Below are positions 54,028 through 63,472 of a stretch of 64,000 nt of DNA, one piece after another. The notes beneath the pieces are model-generated. The model made no database searches. It saw only the letters and a program-made list of their open reading frames with translations, and was not told the DNA's origin. Numbering within the stretch: the stretch's first letter is position 1; the number at the start of each line of letters is the position of its first letter. Made by a program: the position numbers and the translations under genes. Origin of the DNA: Oligoflexia bacterium (GTDB taxonomy: Bacteria > Bdellovibrionota > Bacteriovoracia > Bacteriovoracales > Bacteriovoracaceae); the NCBI GenBank assembly GCA_024229115.1, contig JAAEST010000097.1:186001-250000 (forward strand). The letters are read 5' to 3'.

Positions 54028-55161
54028 ATGTCCCAGAGTAATGAGGATAAAACCGCAACGAAAACCAAAGCCGTCGGTGGTAATGAGAATGTAAAAATTC
54101 AACAGTTATTCAAACTGATGGTTGAAAATGGTGGATCAGATTTACATATTTCTGTAGGTACTTCTCCTGGTCTTAGAGTGAATGGAGAAGTTGTAAGAGT
54201 TAAAATCCCTCCACTTTCTGCTGCTGATACGAAGAGAATTGTCTATCAGATTTTAACGGAAGAACAAAAAAATGAATTTGAAAAAAACCTAGAACTAGAT
54301 TTTTCTTTCGGGATTAAAGGTCTTGCTAGATTTCGTGCCAATGTTTTCTACAGTAAAGGTGGAGTTGCTGGAGTTTTTAGACAGATTCCTTCCATTATTC
54401 CAGATTTTAAAACTCTTAACCTACCAAATGTTTTATTAGAAATGACTGACGTTTCAAACGGTCTTATTCTGGTAACTGGCCCAACAGGTTCAGGTAAGTC
54501 GACAACGCTTGCTGCACTCTTAGATAGATTAAATGAAAATGAAGCAGGACATATTATTACACTTGAGGACCCAATCGAATTTGTGCATCCGCATAAGGGA
54601 TGTATTGTTAATCAAAGAGAAATTGGAGCAGATAGTTTAAGTTTTGAAAGTGCGATTAAAAGTTTACTTCGTCAAGATCCAGATATTGTTCTTGTTGGGG
54701 AGCTTAGAGATGCCGAAACTATTGAAGCCGCTCTTACAATTGCGGAGACAGGTCACCTTGTTTTTGGAACACTCCACACGAACTCTGCCGTTCAGACGAT
54801 TAACAGAATTATTAACGTATTTCCTTCTGATGAACAGGAGCAGGTAAGAACTCTTTTATCATTCGTACTTCAAGGGGTTGTGGCTCAGCAACTGTTGCCA
54901 AAAACATTTGAGCCTGGAAGGGTTTGTGCTATGGAAATTCTAAGACCAACCCCAGCTATTAGAAACTTATTACGTGAAGATAAAATTCATCAAATTTATT
55001 CTCAGATGCAAATTGGGCAAGAGAAAACAGGGATGACAACAATGAACCAAAGTTTAAGACGTTTTGTTGATAACGGATTAATTGATGGGGATACAGCGAT
55101 GTCTTATTCAAGTGCTCCTGAAGAACTAGCGAAACAACTTGGTATAAAAAGCAAAGATTAG
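54028..55161 (+). CDS. pilT: Type IV pilus retraction ATPase PilT
   Basis: A 377-residue ATPase that powers pilus retraction and twitching. A charged N-terminal extension (about 20 residues) precedes the core. Walker A TGPTGSGKSTTLA lies near residue 151, Walker B IVLVGELRD, His box TGHLVFGTLHTN, and the PilT-specific AIRNLLREDKIHQIYS (AIRNLIRE) near the C-terminus. The ribosome site AGGAG lies 7 bases before ATG. Confidence 0.97.
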   Translation: MSQSNEDKTATKTKAVGGNENVKIQQLFKLMVENGGSDLHISVGTSPGLRVNGEVVRVKIPPLSAADTKRIVYQILTEEQKNEFEKNLELDFSFGIKGLARFRANVFYSKGGVAGVFRQIPSIIPDFKTLNLPNVLLEMTDVSNGLILVTGPTGSGKSTTLAALLDRLNENEAGHIITLEDPIEFVHPHKGCIVNQREIGADSLSFESAIKSLLRQDPDIVLVGELRDAETIEAALTIAETGHLVFGTLHTNSAVQTINRIINVFPSDEQEQVRTLLSFVLQGVVAQQLLPKTFEPGRVCAMEILRPTPAIRNLLREDKIHQIYSQMQIGQEKTGMTTMNQSLRRFVDNGLIDGDTAMSYSSAPEELAKQLGIKSKD

Positions 55162-55174
55162 TAAAATATAGATT

Positions 55175-56392
55175 ATGGCAAATTGGACTTTTGAAGGTCT
55201 GAATAAAGATGGGAAGCGTGAAAGCGGAACAATTCAGGCCAGTACAGAAAAAGAAGTAAGAAGAATCTTAAGAGGACGAGGAATTCGGCCAAAGAAGATT
55301 AATCCGCCTTCTATTTTAGAGTTCGATATTGGTGAGTGGATGGTTGATAAAGGTTTCGCAAAACCTTTTGGGCCTAAGGAACTCATGCACTTTACAAAGC
55401 AATTATCCATTATGATTAATGCCGGTGTTCCGATTATTCAGGCCCTTGAAATTCTCTATAAATCACAAAACCATCCAGTAATGAAAAGAGCAGTAAAAAA
55501 TATTGCTAAAGATGTTGCCGAAGGGAAAACAATTGCTGAAGCAATGGAGCAGCAGAAAGGGTTTGATAGGCTTTACTGTAACTTAATTAAAGCAGGTGAA
55601 GCAGGTGGTATCTTAGATACAATCTTAGATAAGCTGGCTATTCACTTAGAAAAACAAGAGAAGGTTAAGGCCCAGATTAAATCAGCCATGACATATCCAG
55701 GAATTGTTACTTGTGTTGGTATCGGTGTTATTTGGGGGATGATGGTCTTCGTTGTTCCTCAGTTTGTTGGAATGCTTGCTGATACAGGACAAGACCCACC
55801 AGCTATTACTCAATTTGTGATTGATGCTTCAGAGTTTTTTGGGAATTATACAATCTATCTACTTCCAGCACTTATTCTTGTTGTAGTCATGATATCAGCT
55901 TGGATAAAGACCCCTACTGGTAAAGTTGTCTTTGATAATTTGATGATGAGAATGCCTATCTTTGGTGGAATTGTTATTAAGGGGAACTTAAGTTCTTTTA
56001 CCAGGACTCTAGCGACTATGCTTTCCTCAGGGGTGTCACTCATTGATGCTCTCGATATTTGTATTGAAACTATTGATAACGGAGTAATCTCTAAAGATCT
56101 AGTAACTGTGAGAAAGAAAGTTGTTGAAGGGAAAACCCTCACTGAGCCTCTTCTTAAAATTGAATACTTTCCAGATATGGTTTCTCAGATGATTCGAGTA
56201 GGTGAGCAAACTGGTCAGATTGATGGAATGTTAGAGAAGGTTGCTGATGTTTTTGAGCTTGAAGTAAATGAGCTCGTTGAAGGGATGACAAAGCTAATTG
56301 AGCCACTAATTATTGTCGTTTTAGGTGGTATTGTAGCCGCTATCCTCGTTGCTATGTATTTACCAATGTTTATGGCAGCAGGTGGAGCTTAA
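55175..56392 (+). CDS. pilC: Type IV pilus inner-membrane platform protein PilC
   Basis: A 405-residue GspF/PilC family protein. It has two copies of the T2SSF domain, each ending in membrane helices: MHFTKQLSIMINAGVPIIQALE ... GEAGGILDTILDKLA in the first and SFTRTLATMLSSGVSLIDALDI ... VGEQTGQIDGMLEKVADVFE in the second. The C-terminal helix is IIVVLGGIVAAILVAMYLPMF. It is the platform on which PilB and PilT act. Confidence 0.97.
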   Translation: MANWTFEGLNKDGKRESGTIQASTEKEVRRILRGRGIRPKKINPPSILEFDIGEWMVDKGFAKPFGPKELMHFTKQLSIMINAGVPIIQALEILYKSQNHPVMKRAVKNIAKDVAEGKTIAEAMEQQKGFDRLYCNLIKAGEAGGILDTILDKLAIHLEKQEKVKAQIKSAMTYPGIVTCVGIGVIWGMMVFVVPQFVGMLADTGQDPPAITQFVIDASEFFGNYTIYLLPALILVVVMISAWIKTPTGKVVFDNLMMRMPIFGGIVIKGNLSSFTRTLATMLSSGVSLIDALDICIETIDNGVISKDLVTVRKKVVEGKTLTEPLLKIEYFPDMVSQMIRVGEQTGQIDGMLEKVADVFELEVNELVEGMTKLIEPLIIVVLGGIVAAILVAMYLPMFMAAGGA

Positions 56393-56437
56393 TTAAGTAA
56401 TTGAAAATAGGTAAGATAGGAAAATATGTAGTTATTT

Positions 56438-56465
56438 TTGCGAATTTTTCTTATCGCATTATAAT
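56438..56465 (+). promoter_or_regulatory. Sigma-70-type promoter before pilA
   Basis: TTGCGA (56438-56443), 16 bases, TATAAT (56460-56465). The leader would be about 110 bases and contains near-repeats CATCTTAA (56521-56528 and 56551-56558) and a small inverted repeat TACTCA/TGAGTA. A SigmaN site (TGGCAC-TTGC) was looked for and not seen. Confidence 0.5.
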
Positions 56466-56581
56466 TTAAAGTAAGTTTATAGATCTCTTAATGTTTTATG
56501 GACTTTAAGCACATTTGGTCATCTTAATTGACTGATAATTTAGTTACTCATCTTAACTGAGTATTTAAAAGGAGAAGTATT

Positions 56582-57199
56582 ATGAAATTTTTAAAGAAGC
56601 TTGAAGAGGGGTTTACCCTTGTGGAGCTGATGGTGGTTGTTGCCATTATTGGTATCCTGTCAGCCGTTGCGATCCCTAACTTTAAAAGGTATCAGGCAAA
56701 AACTAAAACTTCTGAGGTGAAATTACAGCTTGCTGCAATTTACTCAGCAGAAACAACACTACAATCTGATTATGATTCTTTCGGTACTTGTTTAGAAGCT
56801 GCCGGTTATCTTTCTCCAAATGGAGCGTGGGATGCAGGTGTTCCTGCAACAGGTAACAACTATTATTCAGTAGGCTTTCCAGCGACAAACGCTACACCAA
56901 ATACAATTGTTAATGACAACGGTGGTGCTGGTACTTGTCCTGCTACTAAGTTTGGTGCGCCAGCTTTCAAAAAAGTTGCCGGTGTAAGAACTACTGTAGC
57001 AAACATTGGTGTTATCGCAGTTCCTGCAGATATGGGTGATGCTGGTACACCTGCTAACCCTAACGTGACAAACGATGGTGGTTATTTTGTAGCTGGTGGT
57101 ATTGGTTATATCGACGTTGATAACGTAACAACTGCAACTGCTTCGCAGTGGTTAATTGATCAAAACAAGATTTTACGTGAGATCAACAGAGGTTATTAA
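56582..57199 (+). CDS. pilA: Major type IV pilin PilA
   Basis: A 205-residue prepilin. A ten-residue leader ends in G10; the mature N-terminus FTLVELMVVVAIIGILSAVA is a canonical class III signal with glutamate at +5. The globular part has a cysteine pair (GTCLEAAG, AGTCPATK) and a glycine/proline-rich middle. It is processed by the PilD encoded at 59707 and polymerised by PilB/PilC. Ribosome site AAAGGAG. Confidence 0.97.
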   Translation: MKFLKKLEEGFTLVELMVVVAIIGILSAVAIPNFKRYQAKTKTSEVKLQLAAIYSAETTLQSDYDSFGTCLEAAGYLSPNGAWDAGVPATGNNYYSVGFPATNATPNTIVNDNGGAGTCPATKFGAPAFKKVAGVRTTVANIGVIAVPADMGDAGTPANPNVTNDGGYFVAGGIGYIDVDNVTTATASQWLIDQNKILREINRGY

Positions 57200-57225
57200 T
57201 TAGAATTACGAATTATATGATGAAG

Positions 57226-57254
57226 AGGGAGGCTATTTAGTCTCCCTTTTTTTT
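57226..57254 (+). terminator. Terminator after pilA
   Basis: AGGGAGGCT (57226-57234) pairs with AGTCTCCCT (57239-57247), nine pairs with one G-U, around ATTT, followed by a run of eight T (57247-57254). The left arm overlaps the last codons of the opposite-strand gene. Confidence 0.9.
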
Positions 57255-58033
57255 ATTCTAAATGGTTTCCATTCTCTTTTTGCTTCATAAGATCCATTTT
57301 TGTAAAGATAAGGAAGGCCAAAAAAGTCTACATCAGAACAATTCCTTCTTTCTTTCTTGTTAAGGCAAGCAAGATCGATTTCAGCTTTGATAGCATAGAG
57401 CTGTTCTCCAATTTCTGCTTTGATAGAAGGAAGTAGAGTTACTTTATATTGAGCATAGAGAAAATCAAAAGCAAACTCTAGTTTTCCTGATCCAGCACTA
57501 AGTTTAGAAATAATATTTGAAATTGATCTCTTTACCAGTGGATCATCTGTATTATGGTAAGCCCGTTGGTATTTTAAGATAGCTTCCTCAGCTAGTCCAA
57601 GTTCGTAATAGTCATTGAAGGCGGCATTTAGATTAAGAGCAAAGTCATTTTGATATTCTTTAAGACCTAAGTCATATAACGTTTTTGCATTTTCGGGTTC
57701 ATCTTTAACGATAGAGAGATAGATGCCACCAATAAGATAAGTACTATAGAAAAGCGGATCGAGAGATGAAATAAGTCGATAACGATAGTACATCCAAGAT
57801 TTATTCTTATCATTAGTACGCTCAATGTCGGAATGAAGCATAGTATCGGTCCAGAGCAGACTTGAACACATTCGTTTTTGGCCAAGACAGAGAAGTGAAA
57901 CGAGATCAAAGTTAAGGGCTAAATGTTTTTCGTTAACATGGTATGAGATTTCTGGGCTCTTAAGCGAAGTTGAATTATAATAATTAACAACTGTTAAAAG
58001 AATAATAATGATACAACTTAAAATATACTTCAT
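57233..58033 (-). CDS. TPR-like anchored protein, position of pilG
   Basis: A 266-residue protein with an N-terminal membrane anchor (YILSCIIIILLTVVNYY) and a helical periplasmic part with TPR-like spacing (ALNLNAAFNDYYELGLAEEAILKYQ). In Myxococcus the order is pilA-pilG-pilH-pilI-pilD; here the gene lies between pilA and the pilHI-like ABC genes, but in opposite orientation. PilG equivalence is inferred from position, not sequence. It starts 13 bases from the divergent pilH. Confidence 0.6.
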   Translation of the reverse strand: MKYILSCIIIILLTVVNYYNSTSLKSPEISYHVNEKHLALNFDLVSLLCLGQKRMCSSLLWTDTMLHSDIERTNDKNKSWMYYRYRLISSLDPLFYSTYLIGGIYLSIVKDEPENAKTLYDLGLKEYQNDFALNLNAAFNDYYELGLAEEAILKYQRAYHNTDDPLVKRSISNIISKLSAGSGKLEFAFDFLYAQYKVTLLPSIKAEIGEQLYAIKAEIDLACLNKKERRNCSDVDFFGLPYLYKNGSYEAKREWKPFRIKKRETK

Positions 58034-58046
58034 GAGTTAATTATAG

Positions 58047-58946
58047 ATGTTTGAATTTCAAGATGTAACAAAAAGTTTTTCTACTGACTTTTGGAAACCA
58101 AAGGTAGAAGTACTAAGGAATCTTTCCTTTCAGGTGAAGGAAGGGAAGTGTACAGGCTTTCTAGGAGCTAATGGGGCAGGGAAGACAACTTCAATTAAAA
58201 TACTCTTTAAATTTATTACCCACGACAGTGGTCAAGTATTATATTCTAGTCAATTAGGGAAGAATTGGAATGAGATTCGCTCTAATATTGGCTTTATGCC
58301 AGAGAGGCCTTATTTCTATCCTGAATTAACAGGAAATGAGTTTTTAAAATATATGCTCAGCATTTCAGGAATAAAGTTTAATTCAATTACAAGAAAGATT
58401 AGCGAAAATGCTCAAAGGCTTTCTATTGATCATGCACTTGATAGAAAATTAAGCACCTATTCAAAAGGAATGCTTCAAAGAGTAGGTATTCTTACCACTC
58501 TTCTTCATGATCCTAAGCTCATTCTATTAGATGAGCCTCTCTCTGGATTAGATCCCAATGGAAGAGCAGATATTAAAAGACTTCTTAAAGAATTAAATAA
58601 TGAAGGTAAAACTATTTTCTTTAGCAGTCATATTGTTCAAGATGTAGAGGAAATATGCTCTGAGCTTATTGTGATTGATGATGGAAAATTAGATTATCAA
58701 GGCTCAAAAGATGATCTTATTGTTAATCGAAGCAAGAGAAGTAGTTTTGAATTGAGAACACTCAATCCGATGGAAAGTGATCTGCCTGATTTCTTAGTAA
58801 AGGTGGATGAATTTAACTTTTTATTTAATGAAGAAAATTATAAAGACGCTTTTTTGTGGATCCAAAATAATCAAATTCAAATTGAGGCGATGAGTAGATC
58901 AATACCAACACTAGAAGAAATTATATATACAGGAAAAAATGAATAA
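58047..58946 (+). CDS. ABC transporter ATPase, PilH-like
   Basis: A 299-residue ATP-binding protein. Walker A FLGANGAGKTTSIK near residue 48, Q-loop GFMPERPYFYPELTG, ABC signature STYSKGMLQRVGIL, Walker B LILLDEPLSGLDP and H-loop FFSSHIVQDVEE are all present. The family is the ABC-2 type exporter ATPases. The next gene is its permease. In Myxococcus, pilH and pilI hold this place between pilG and pilD and are needed for pilus formation. The name PilH is by context. Confidence 0.9.
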   Translation: MFEFQDVTKSFSTDFWKPKVEVLRNLSFQVKEGKCTGFLGANGAGKTTSIKILFKFITHDSGQVLYSSQLGKNWNEIRSNIGFMPERPYFYPELTGNEFLKYMLSISGIKFNSITRKISENAQRLSIDHALDRKLSTYSKGMLQRVGILTTLLHDPKLILLDEPLSGLDPNGRADIKRLLKELNNEGKTIFFSSHIVQDVEEICSELIVIDDGKLDYQGSKDDLIVNRSKRSSFELRTLNPMESDLPDFLVKVDEFNFLFNEENYKDAFLWIQNNQIQIEAMSRSIPTLEEIIYTGKNE

Positions 58947-59706
58947 TATTTTTCAAGTATCTGTCTATACATATAGACAGATCATTAAGAGTAAAATTTT
59001 AATCGTATCAACAATATTCTCTGTTGTAGTTGCTCTTGCAACATTTATTGCTTCTGAATTTACATATTCCACTCACTTAAGAGTTATGCTCGATGTAAGT
59101 TTAGGAATTATGAACCTTATGAGTGTCGGTGTTGCAATATTTCTTGGAGTTAATCTCATATCTGATGAGGTCGAAAATAGGACTCTCTATTTTATGTTAT
59201 CAAGACCTATCTCAAGGACGTCTTTCATTCTTGGAAAAGTTCTCGGAATGAAATTTGTCATACTTTCAATTATTTCAATTACTGTCGCTATTACGAGTCT
59301 TCTAATAATTCCCGTGATTGGAGACTACTTTTCAGACTTTATGCAGGCAGTGTTATTTATTTCTATAGAATCCTTTCTCGTTCTTCTATTGGTTGTTATA
59401 TTTTCGTTGATTTCTAATAAGGTAATTTCAGTTCTTTCTGTTCTCGCTCTCTATATCTCAGGAAATGTGTTGGACACTGTGCGAGCTATTGCCATAGGAA
59501 AAAATCAAAAATGGTTAATTAGTCTTGCAGATAATTATAGATTTTTTCTACCTGACTTTTCTCTTATTAATTTCAAGCCCTATGTGATCTATAGAACATC
59601 GGTTCCCGATGGCTTTTTTCTAAAGGCCTTGATTTATACTTTCATACTTACTGTTATCTATACTATTATAATGAGCTTATTATTCGAAAAAAAGGAATTG
59701 GAATAA
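58939..59706 (+). CDS. ABC-2 type permease, PilI-like
   Basis: A 255-residue integral membrane protein with six predicted segments. FILGKVLGMKFVIL and SDEVENRTLYFMLSRPISR are the ABC-2 permease features (the glutamate-rich ENGT..LL.-type loop). It overlaps the ATPase by 8 bases and is followed without gap by pilD. Substrate unknown. A role in pilus function is inferred from the context. Confidence 0.87.
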   Translation: MNNIFQVSVYTYRQIIKSKILIVSTIFSVVVALATFIASEFTYSTHLRVMLDVSLGIMNLMSVGVAIFLGVNLISDEVENRTLYFMLSRPISRTSFILGKVLGMKFVILSIISITVAITSLLIIPVIGDYFSDFMQAVLFISIESFLVLLLVVIFSLISNKVISVLSVLALYISGNVLDTVRAIAIGKNQKWLISLADNYRFFLPDFSLINFKPYVIYRTSVPDGFFLKALIYTFILTVIYTIIMSLLFEKKELE

Positions 59707-60495
59707 ATGAGCCTAGGTCTCTTTATTATTATCTTTTCATTCTTAGTAGGAATAACAGTAGGGAGCTTTGTAAATGTTCTTATTGTTCGCCTTCCCGGGG
59801 GAGGCGATGTTGTTTTTGAAGAAAGTCATTGTCCAAAATGTAAAAAAGCGATTAGATGGTATGAAAATATTCCGCTTTTAAGTTATTTCTTTCTGAGAGG
59901 AAAGTGTAGTGGGTGTGGCGATCGAATATCTTTTCAATATCCTTTAATCGAGCTAATAACTGGACTCTTTTGTTTACTTATCTTACCAAAGGACTTAACT
60001 CTTCCTTACTTGCTTACATTTTCTTTAAAGCTAAGTGTCTTTGCTTGTTTTCTTACCATCTTCGTTGTGGATATTAGACATCAAATTATCCCTAATTATA
60101 TTAATCTCTTTCTCTTCATAGTTCTTACCCTGGTTTCTCTATTTCTTTTTAAATGGACACATATAGTTTTAGGAATTCTTGTAGGGGTGGGATTTCCAGG
60201 GGTAGTGACATGGGCTTTTTATAAACTGAAAGGTCAAATTGGCTTAGGGATGGGAGATATAAAACTTTATGGAGCCTTGAGTGTCTATTTAGGACCTATG
60301 GGGATCATTCAAAATATTTTCTTAAGTTGTTTTTCGGGAAGTTTTGTTATTGGAACTTTGATGTTGTTAAATAAAGTTAAAAAAGATACCAAAATTCCCT
60401 TTGGTCCATTCATAGTTTTGGTTGCATTTTTTCAATTTTATTACCCTGACTACTTTAATCAGGTAATGAAGGTTTTTCTGTTCTCAATTTTTTGA
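59707..60495 (+). CDS. pilD: Prepilin peptidase/N-methyltransferase PilD
   Basis: A 262-residue inner-membrane aspartic protease that cleaves and methylates prepilins. GSFVNVLIVRLP, a zinc-type four-cysteine loop (CPKCKKAIRWYENIPLLSYF and GKCSGCG), and the two catalytic aspartates in VVDIRHQIIPNYI and GMGDIKLYG (GxGD) are present. It starts directly after the permease stop. Length is usual. Confidence 0.97.
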   Translation: MSLGLFIIIFSFLVGITVGSFVNVLIVRLPGGGDVVFEESHCPKCKKAIRWYENIPLLSYFFLRGKCSGCGDRISFQYPLIELITGLFCLLILPKDLTLPYLLTFSLKLSVFACFLTIFVVDIRHQIIPNYINLFLFIVLTLVSLFLFKWTHIVLGILVGVGFPGVVTWAFYKLKGQIGLGMGDIKLYGALSVYLGPMGIIQNIFLSCFSGSFVIGTLMLLNKVKKDTKIPFGPFIVLVAFFQFYYPDYFNQVMKVFLFSIF

Positions 60496-60509
60496 GGCAC
60501 GTTAATTTC

Positions 60510-60539
60510 TTGAAATTAAACACCTTATATAGGTATAAT
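60510..60539 (+). promoter_or_regulatory. Sigma-70-type promoter of pilMNOP
   Basis: TTGAAA (60510-60515), 18 bases, TATAAT (60534-60539). Transcription would start near 60546, about 40 bases before pilM. A small inverted repeat (TTAATTT/AAATTAA) overlaps the -35 region. Confidence 0.65.
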
Positions 60540-60586
60540 TTAGTAGGGAATTAATATCTTAGTGTCAGGGACGGCAATTTAAAATC

Positions 60587-61693
60587 ATGAGTAATCAAAT
60601 TACCAACATTATTGAAGGTATTAAAGATTCGTTATCATTCGGATCTAAAGGTATTTTTGGTTTAGATATTGGACTAAGTGCAGTTAAAGTTGCTCAGATT
60701 GAAAAGTCTGGAAGTGATGATGATCCAGTGTACACCCTATCAAAATATGCATCAGTTTCATTACCCGAAGGTGCAATCATTGAAGATGAGATTCAAAAGA
60801 AAGAAGAAATTGTTGAAGCAATAAAAGAAGCTGTCTCTACGGCAGGTATAAAAGATAATACCGTTTGTCTTGGTCTCACTGGTCCAAATACCGTTGTGAA
60901 AAGACTTCAGCTGCCTGGTGGTGATGAAGAAGAAGTTGAAGATCAGGTCCTTTGGGAAGCAGAACAATATCTCCCATTTGATATTGAAAACTCATCGATT
61001 GCCTTTCACATTGTTGGTGAAAATGAAGGTGGGGGGCTCGACGTTGTGGTCGGGGCTGCAAGAAATGATATTATTCAAAACTTTTCAGATCTTGCTAAGG
61101 AAGCGGGACTAAAGGTAAAGATTGTCGATCTTGGAATGCTTTCAGTTATCAATGCCTTTGAATATATTGAAGAAGAGAAGTTTGGTGAGGTGACCGAGTC
61201 TTACCTTGTCCTTGACCTTGGTGCTCAAAAAACTTCCTTTATGATTTACAAGAATAATACTGTGATCTTTACCAAAGAAGTTAACGTCGGCGGAGTAATG
61301 ATTACTGAAGAAATTCAACGTCAAATGGGTGTTAACTATTTTGAAGCAGAAGACTTGAAGATAACGGGTGATGAGTCTGGTAATCTTCCTGAAGAAATTC
61401 TCGCAATCATTGATGATGTGATTGAAGCTTTTTTTAGTGAAATAAAGAAGACAATGGATTTCTATGTAAGTTCAACTTCTGATGAAAGTCTCGCTGCAGT
61501 TTTTATTACTGGTGGAAGTGTACAAATTCCAGGTGTTCTTGAAGGATTAGAAGCACTTTTAGGGGTTGAAGTTTCGGTGATCAATCCTTTTGAGAAAATT
61601 GAATATAATACCAAGAAAATTAATGAAGAAGATATTGAGGATATAGCCTACAAGGGCGTGTCAGCAATAGGATTAGCAATGAGGTCAGTGTAA
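60587..61693 (+). CDS. pilM: Type IV pilus assembly protein PilM
   Basis: A 368-residue actin-like (FtsA-related) cytoplasmic protein that binds the PilN N-terminus. FGLDIGLSAVKVAQIE, LWEAEQYLPFD, VLDLGAQKTSFMI and FITGGSVQIPGV are the ATP-site and family segments. It precedes pilN-pilO-pilP in the usual order. The ATG is preceded by CAGGGA. Its stop overlaps pilN with TAATG. Confidence 0.95.
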   Translation: MSNQITNIIEGIKDSLSFGSKGIFGLDIGLSAVKVAQIEKSGSDDDPVYTLSKYASVSLPEGAIIEDEIQKKEEIVEAIKEAVSTAGIKDNTVCLGLTGPNTVVKRLQLPGGDEEEVEDQVLWEAEQYLPFDIENSSIAFHIVGENEGGGLDVVVGAARNDIIQNFSDLAKEAGLKVKIVDLGMLSVINAFEYIEEEKFGEVTESYLVLDLGAQKTSFMIYKNNTVIFTKEVNVGGVMITEEIQRQMGVNYFEAEDLKITGDESGNLPEEILAIIDDVIEAFFSEIKKTMDFYVSSTSDESLAAVFITGGSVQIPGVLEGLEALLGVEVSVINPFEKIEYNTKKINEEDIEDIAYKGVSAIGLAMRSV

Positions 61694-62313
61694 TGATTGA
61701 GATTAATCTCATTCAACAGAAAAAAGCACTTAAGGCCCCCGTTATTTTGGGGATTGATCTTGCTAATTTAAACTTTAAGTTTCTTGCTGTTGCTTTTGCG
61801 ATTAACTTCTTCTCTGCTGACTATGTAAAAGAGTATTATGTTGAAGAAATTAAGAAAGTCGATCAAGAGGTTACAAAGGTTAGAGCTGATTTAAATAAGG
61901 TTAAAAATCAAATTAGAAAAAATTCATTTATTAAAGACAAGCTTAGAGTCTATAGAAATCAAATTGCTAAATTAAGACAGAGAAGTGAGCAAGTTGACAA
62001 GATCATTAAAACAAGAACTAATCCATTTCTCGTGCTTGAAAAAATCGCTAAATCAGCACCGACAGATTTATGGTTTGAGGAGTTGAAAGTAACTCGATCT
62101 GGGCAAGTAAGTATTAAAGGAGGCGCTGATTCCTATCAAGATATTGGTCTTTTTATTAATCAGGTGGGAACAGATCCATTCTTTAAAGAGTTATTTCAGT
62201 TAAAGAATTCTAAAACAGTAGAGGAAAAGAAGTCCGGCTTTACGATAAGAGTAGAGTCATTTGAAGTAGAAGGAAAGATTAACATCTATGATCCTTATGG
62301 GGAGGGAGGTTAA
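61693..62313 (+). CDS. pilN: Type IV pilus inner-membrane protein PilN
   Basis: A 206-residue bitopic protein. The N-terminal MIEINLIQQKK matches the PilN INLLP-type peptide that docks onto PilM. A membrane helix near residue 30, a coiled coil (about 45-110) and a ferredoxin-like C-terminal domain follow. PilN pairs with PilO. It is coupled to pilM by a TAATG overlap. Confidence 0.93.
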   Translation: MIEINLIQQKKALKAPVILGIDLANLNFKFLAVAFAINFFSADYVKEYYVEEIKKVDQEVTKVRADLNKVKNQIRKNSFIKDKLRVYRNQIAKLRQRSEQVDKIIKTRTNPFLVLEKIAKSAPTDLWFEELKVTRSGQVSIKGGADSYQDIGLFINQVGTDPFFKELFQLKNSKTVEEKKSGFTIRVESFEVEGKINIYDPYGEGG

Positions 62314-62964
62314 TTGGCTAAACTTATTTCAAATATACATTGGATAATTATCTTCTACACTTTGTTTCAGTGCTATACTGTTTTTGAAGAGCAAGACGAT
62401 AAATTAAACTCTTTAAAAGAGTCATTACCTCTATTGCAGCAACAATTAAGTAAGCAAAGAAAAGAGCATAGACAAATAAAGTCTTATTTTAAGGATATTG
62501 AAGAGGCGAAGAAAAATATTGAAATTGTTGCTAAAGAAGTAGAGAAAATACAAAGAAATCTTCCTAGTCAAGTTGATGATACGGTCAATCTCTCTCTTTT
62601 TAGAAGTGTCTCTGAAAAACTCAATATGAAATCAGTGGATTTACAACCTTCACTGGAAGATAATCGAGGTTTTTACTTTGCAAAAGAGTATATCCTCAAG
62701 GCCCAAGCCACCTATCTGCAATTTATTCGTTTTATGGAAGACGTGGGAAATAGTGAGAAGCTAATCAATATTACAGAGGTTGATTTTAATAAGCTAGATA
62801 AGAAGCAAAGAGGGCGATTTCAATTAATTGATGGTACAGTAAAAATTGAGTCTTATCGATATAACCCTCAACATAAAGAGAATAGAGGGTTTGAAGACAT
62901 AGAAAAAGAATTTAAAAATAAGAAAGCTAAACCAAAAAGAAGAAAAAGGAAGAAGAAAAAGTGA
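62314..62964 (+). CDS. pilO: Type IV pilus inner-membrane protein PilO
   Basis: A 216-residue bitopic protein starting at TTG 62314 after GGAGGGAGG. One membrane helix (about 4-22), a coiled coil and a domain with KAQATYLQFIRFMEDVGNSEKLINI follow, as in the PilO family. The lysine-rich tail KPKRRKRKKKK is unusual. It is directly after pilN and overlaps pilP by 4 bases. Confidence 0.88.
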   Translation: MAKLISNIHWIIIFYTLFQCYTVFEEQDDKLNSLKESLPLLQQQLSKQRKEHRQIKSYFKDIEEAKKNIEIVAKEVEKIQRNLPSQVDDTVNLSLFRSVSEKLNMKSVDLQPSLEDNRGFYFAKEYILKAQATYLQFIRFMEDVGNSEKLINITEVDFNKLDKKQRGRFQLIDGTVKIESYRYNPQHKENRGFEDIEKEFKNKKAKPKRRKRKKKK

Positions 62965-63464
62965 TAAAGGTAATAATAATCTCACTATTTTTAATTTCAA
63001 TGAATGTGTTAGCTGATAATTCAAAGAAAAAAGATGTCATTAATCTATTTAAGAATTCTTCATCAAGAATTAAAGATCCCTTTAAGCTAAGAGATCCATT
63101 TAAACGTAGAACAATCAAACTAAAGAATGATAAAAAACGCTATGGTGGGTATCTTCAAAATAATTCTTATTCAAATCTCCCAACAATCAATAGATCATCC
63201 CTAGAAAATATTCGTATTATTGGTGTACTTTTAGGGAAAGATCGAAGAGCGATTGCGAGAACTGTTAATAAAGCAGGTAAACTCTCTAAAAACACTTATA
63301 TTCTCAAAGAAGGAATGAGGCTTGGTGAAAATAATGCTGAGATTCGAGCGATTGTTCCTGGGGGAATCGTTTTAGTTGAGAAAATTACTAACGTATATGA
63401 TCAAGATGAATATATTGAAACTGTCATTCCTGTAAGTAACATAAGCGACGACGATAAAAATTAA
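62961..63464 (+). CDS. pilP: Type IV pilus lipoprotein-position protein PilP
   Basis: A 167-residue secreted protein that links PilNO to the PilQ secretin. GTG 62961 overlaps the pilO stop. The signal peptide IIISLFLISMNVLA-D has no lipobox cysteine, so it is not a typical PilP lipoprotein. KDPFKLRDPFKRR and LENIRIIGVLLGKDRRAIA are PilP-like (DPF and the beta-domain). Confidence 0.87.
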   Translation: MIKVIIISLFLISMNVLADNSKKKDVINLFKNSSSRIKDPFKLRDPFKRRTIKLKNDKKRYGGYLQNNSYSNLPTINRSSLENIRIIGVLLGKDRRAIARTVNKAGKLSKNTYILKEGMRLGENNAEIRAIVPGGIVLVEKITNVYDQDEYIETVIPVSNISDDDKN

Positions 63465-63472
63465 TCAAAAAA

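Noticed and set aside
56393-56581. Sigma-54 promoter for pilA, as in Myxococcus
   Set aside because: No TGGCAC-N5-TTGC-like pair could be found; a sigma-70-type pair fits better.
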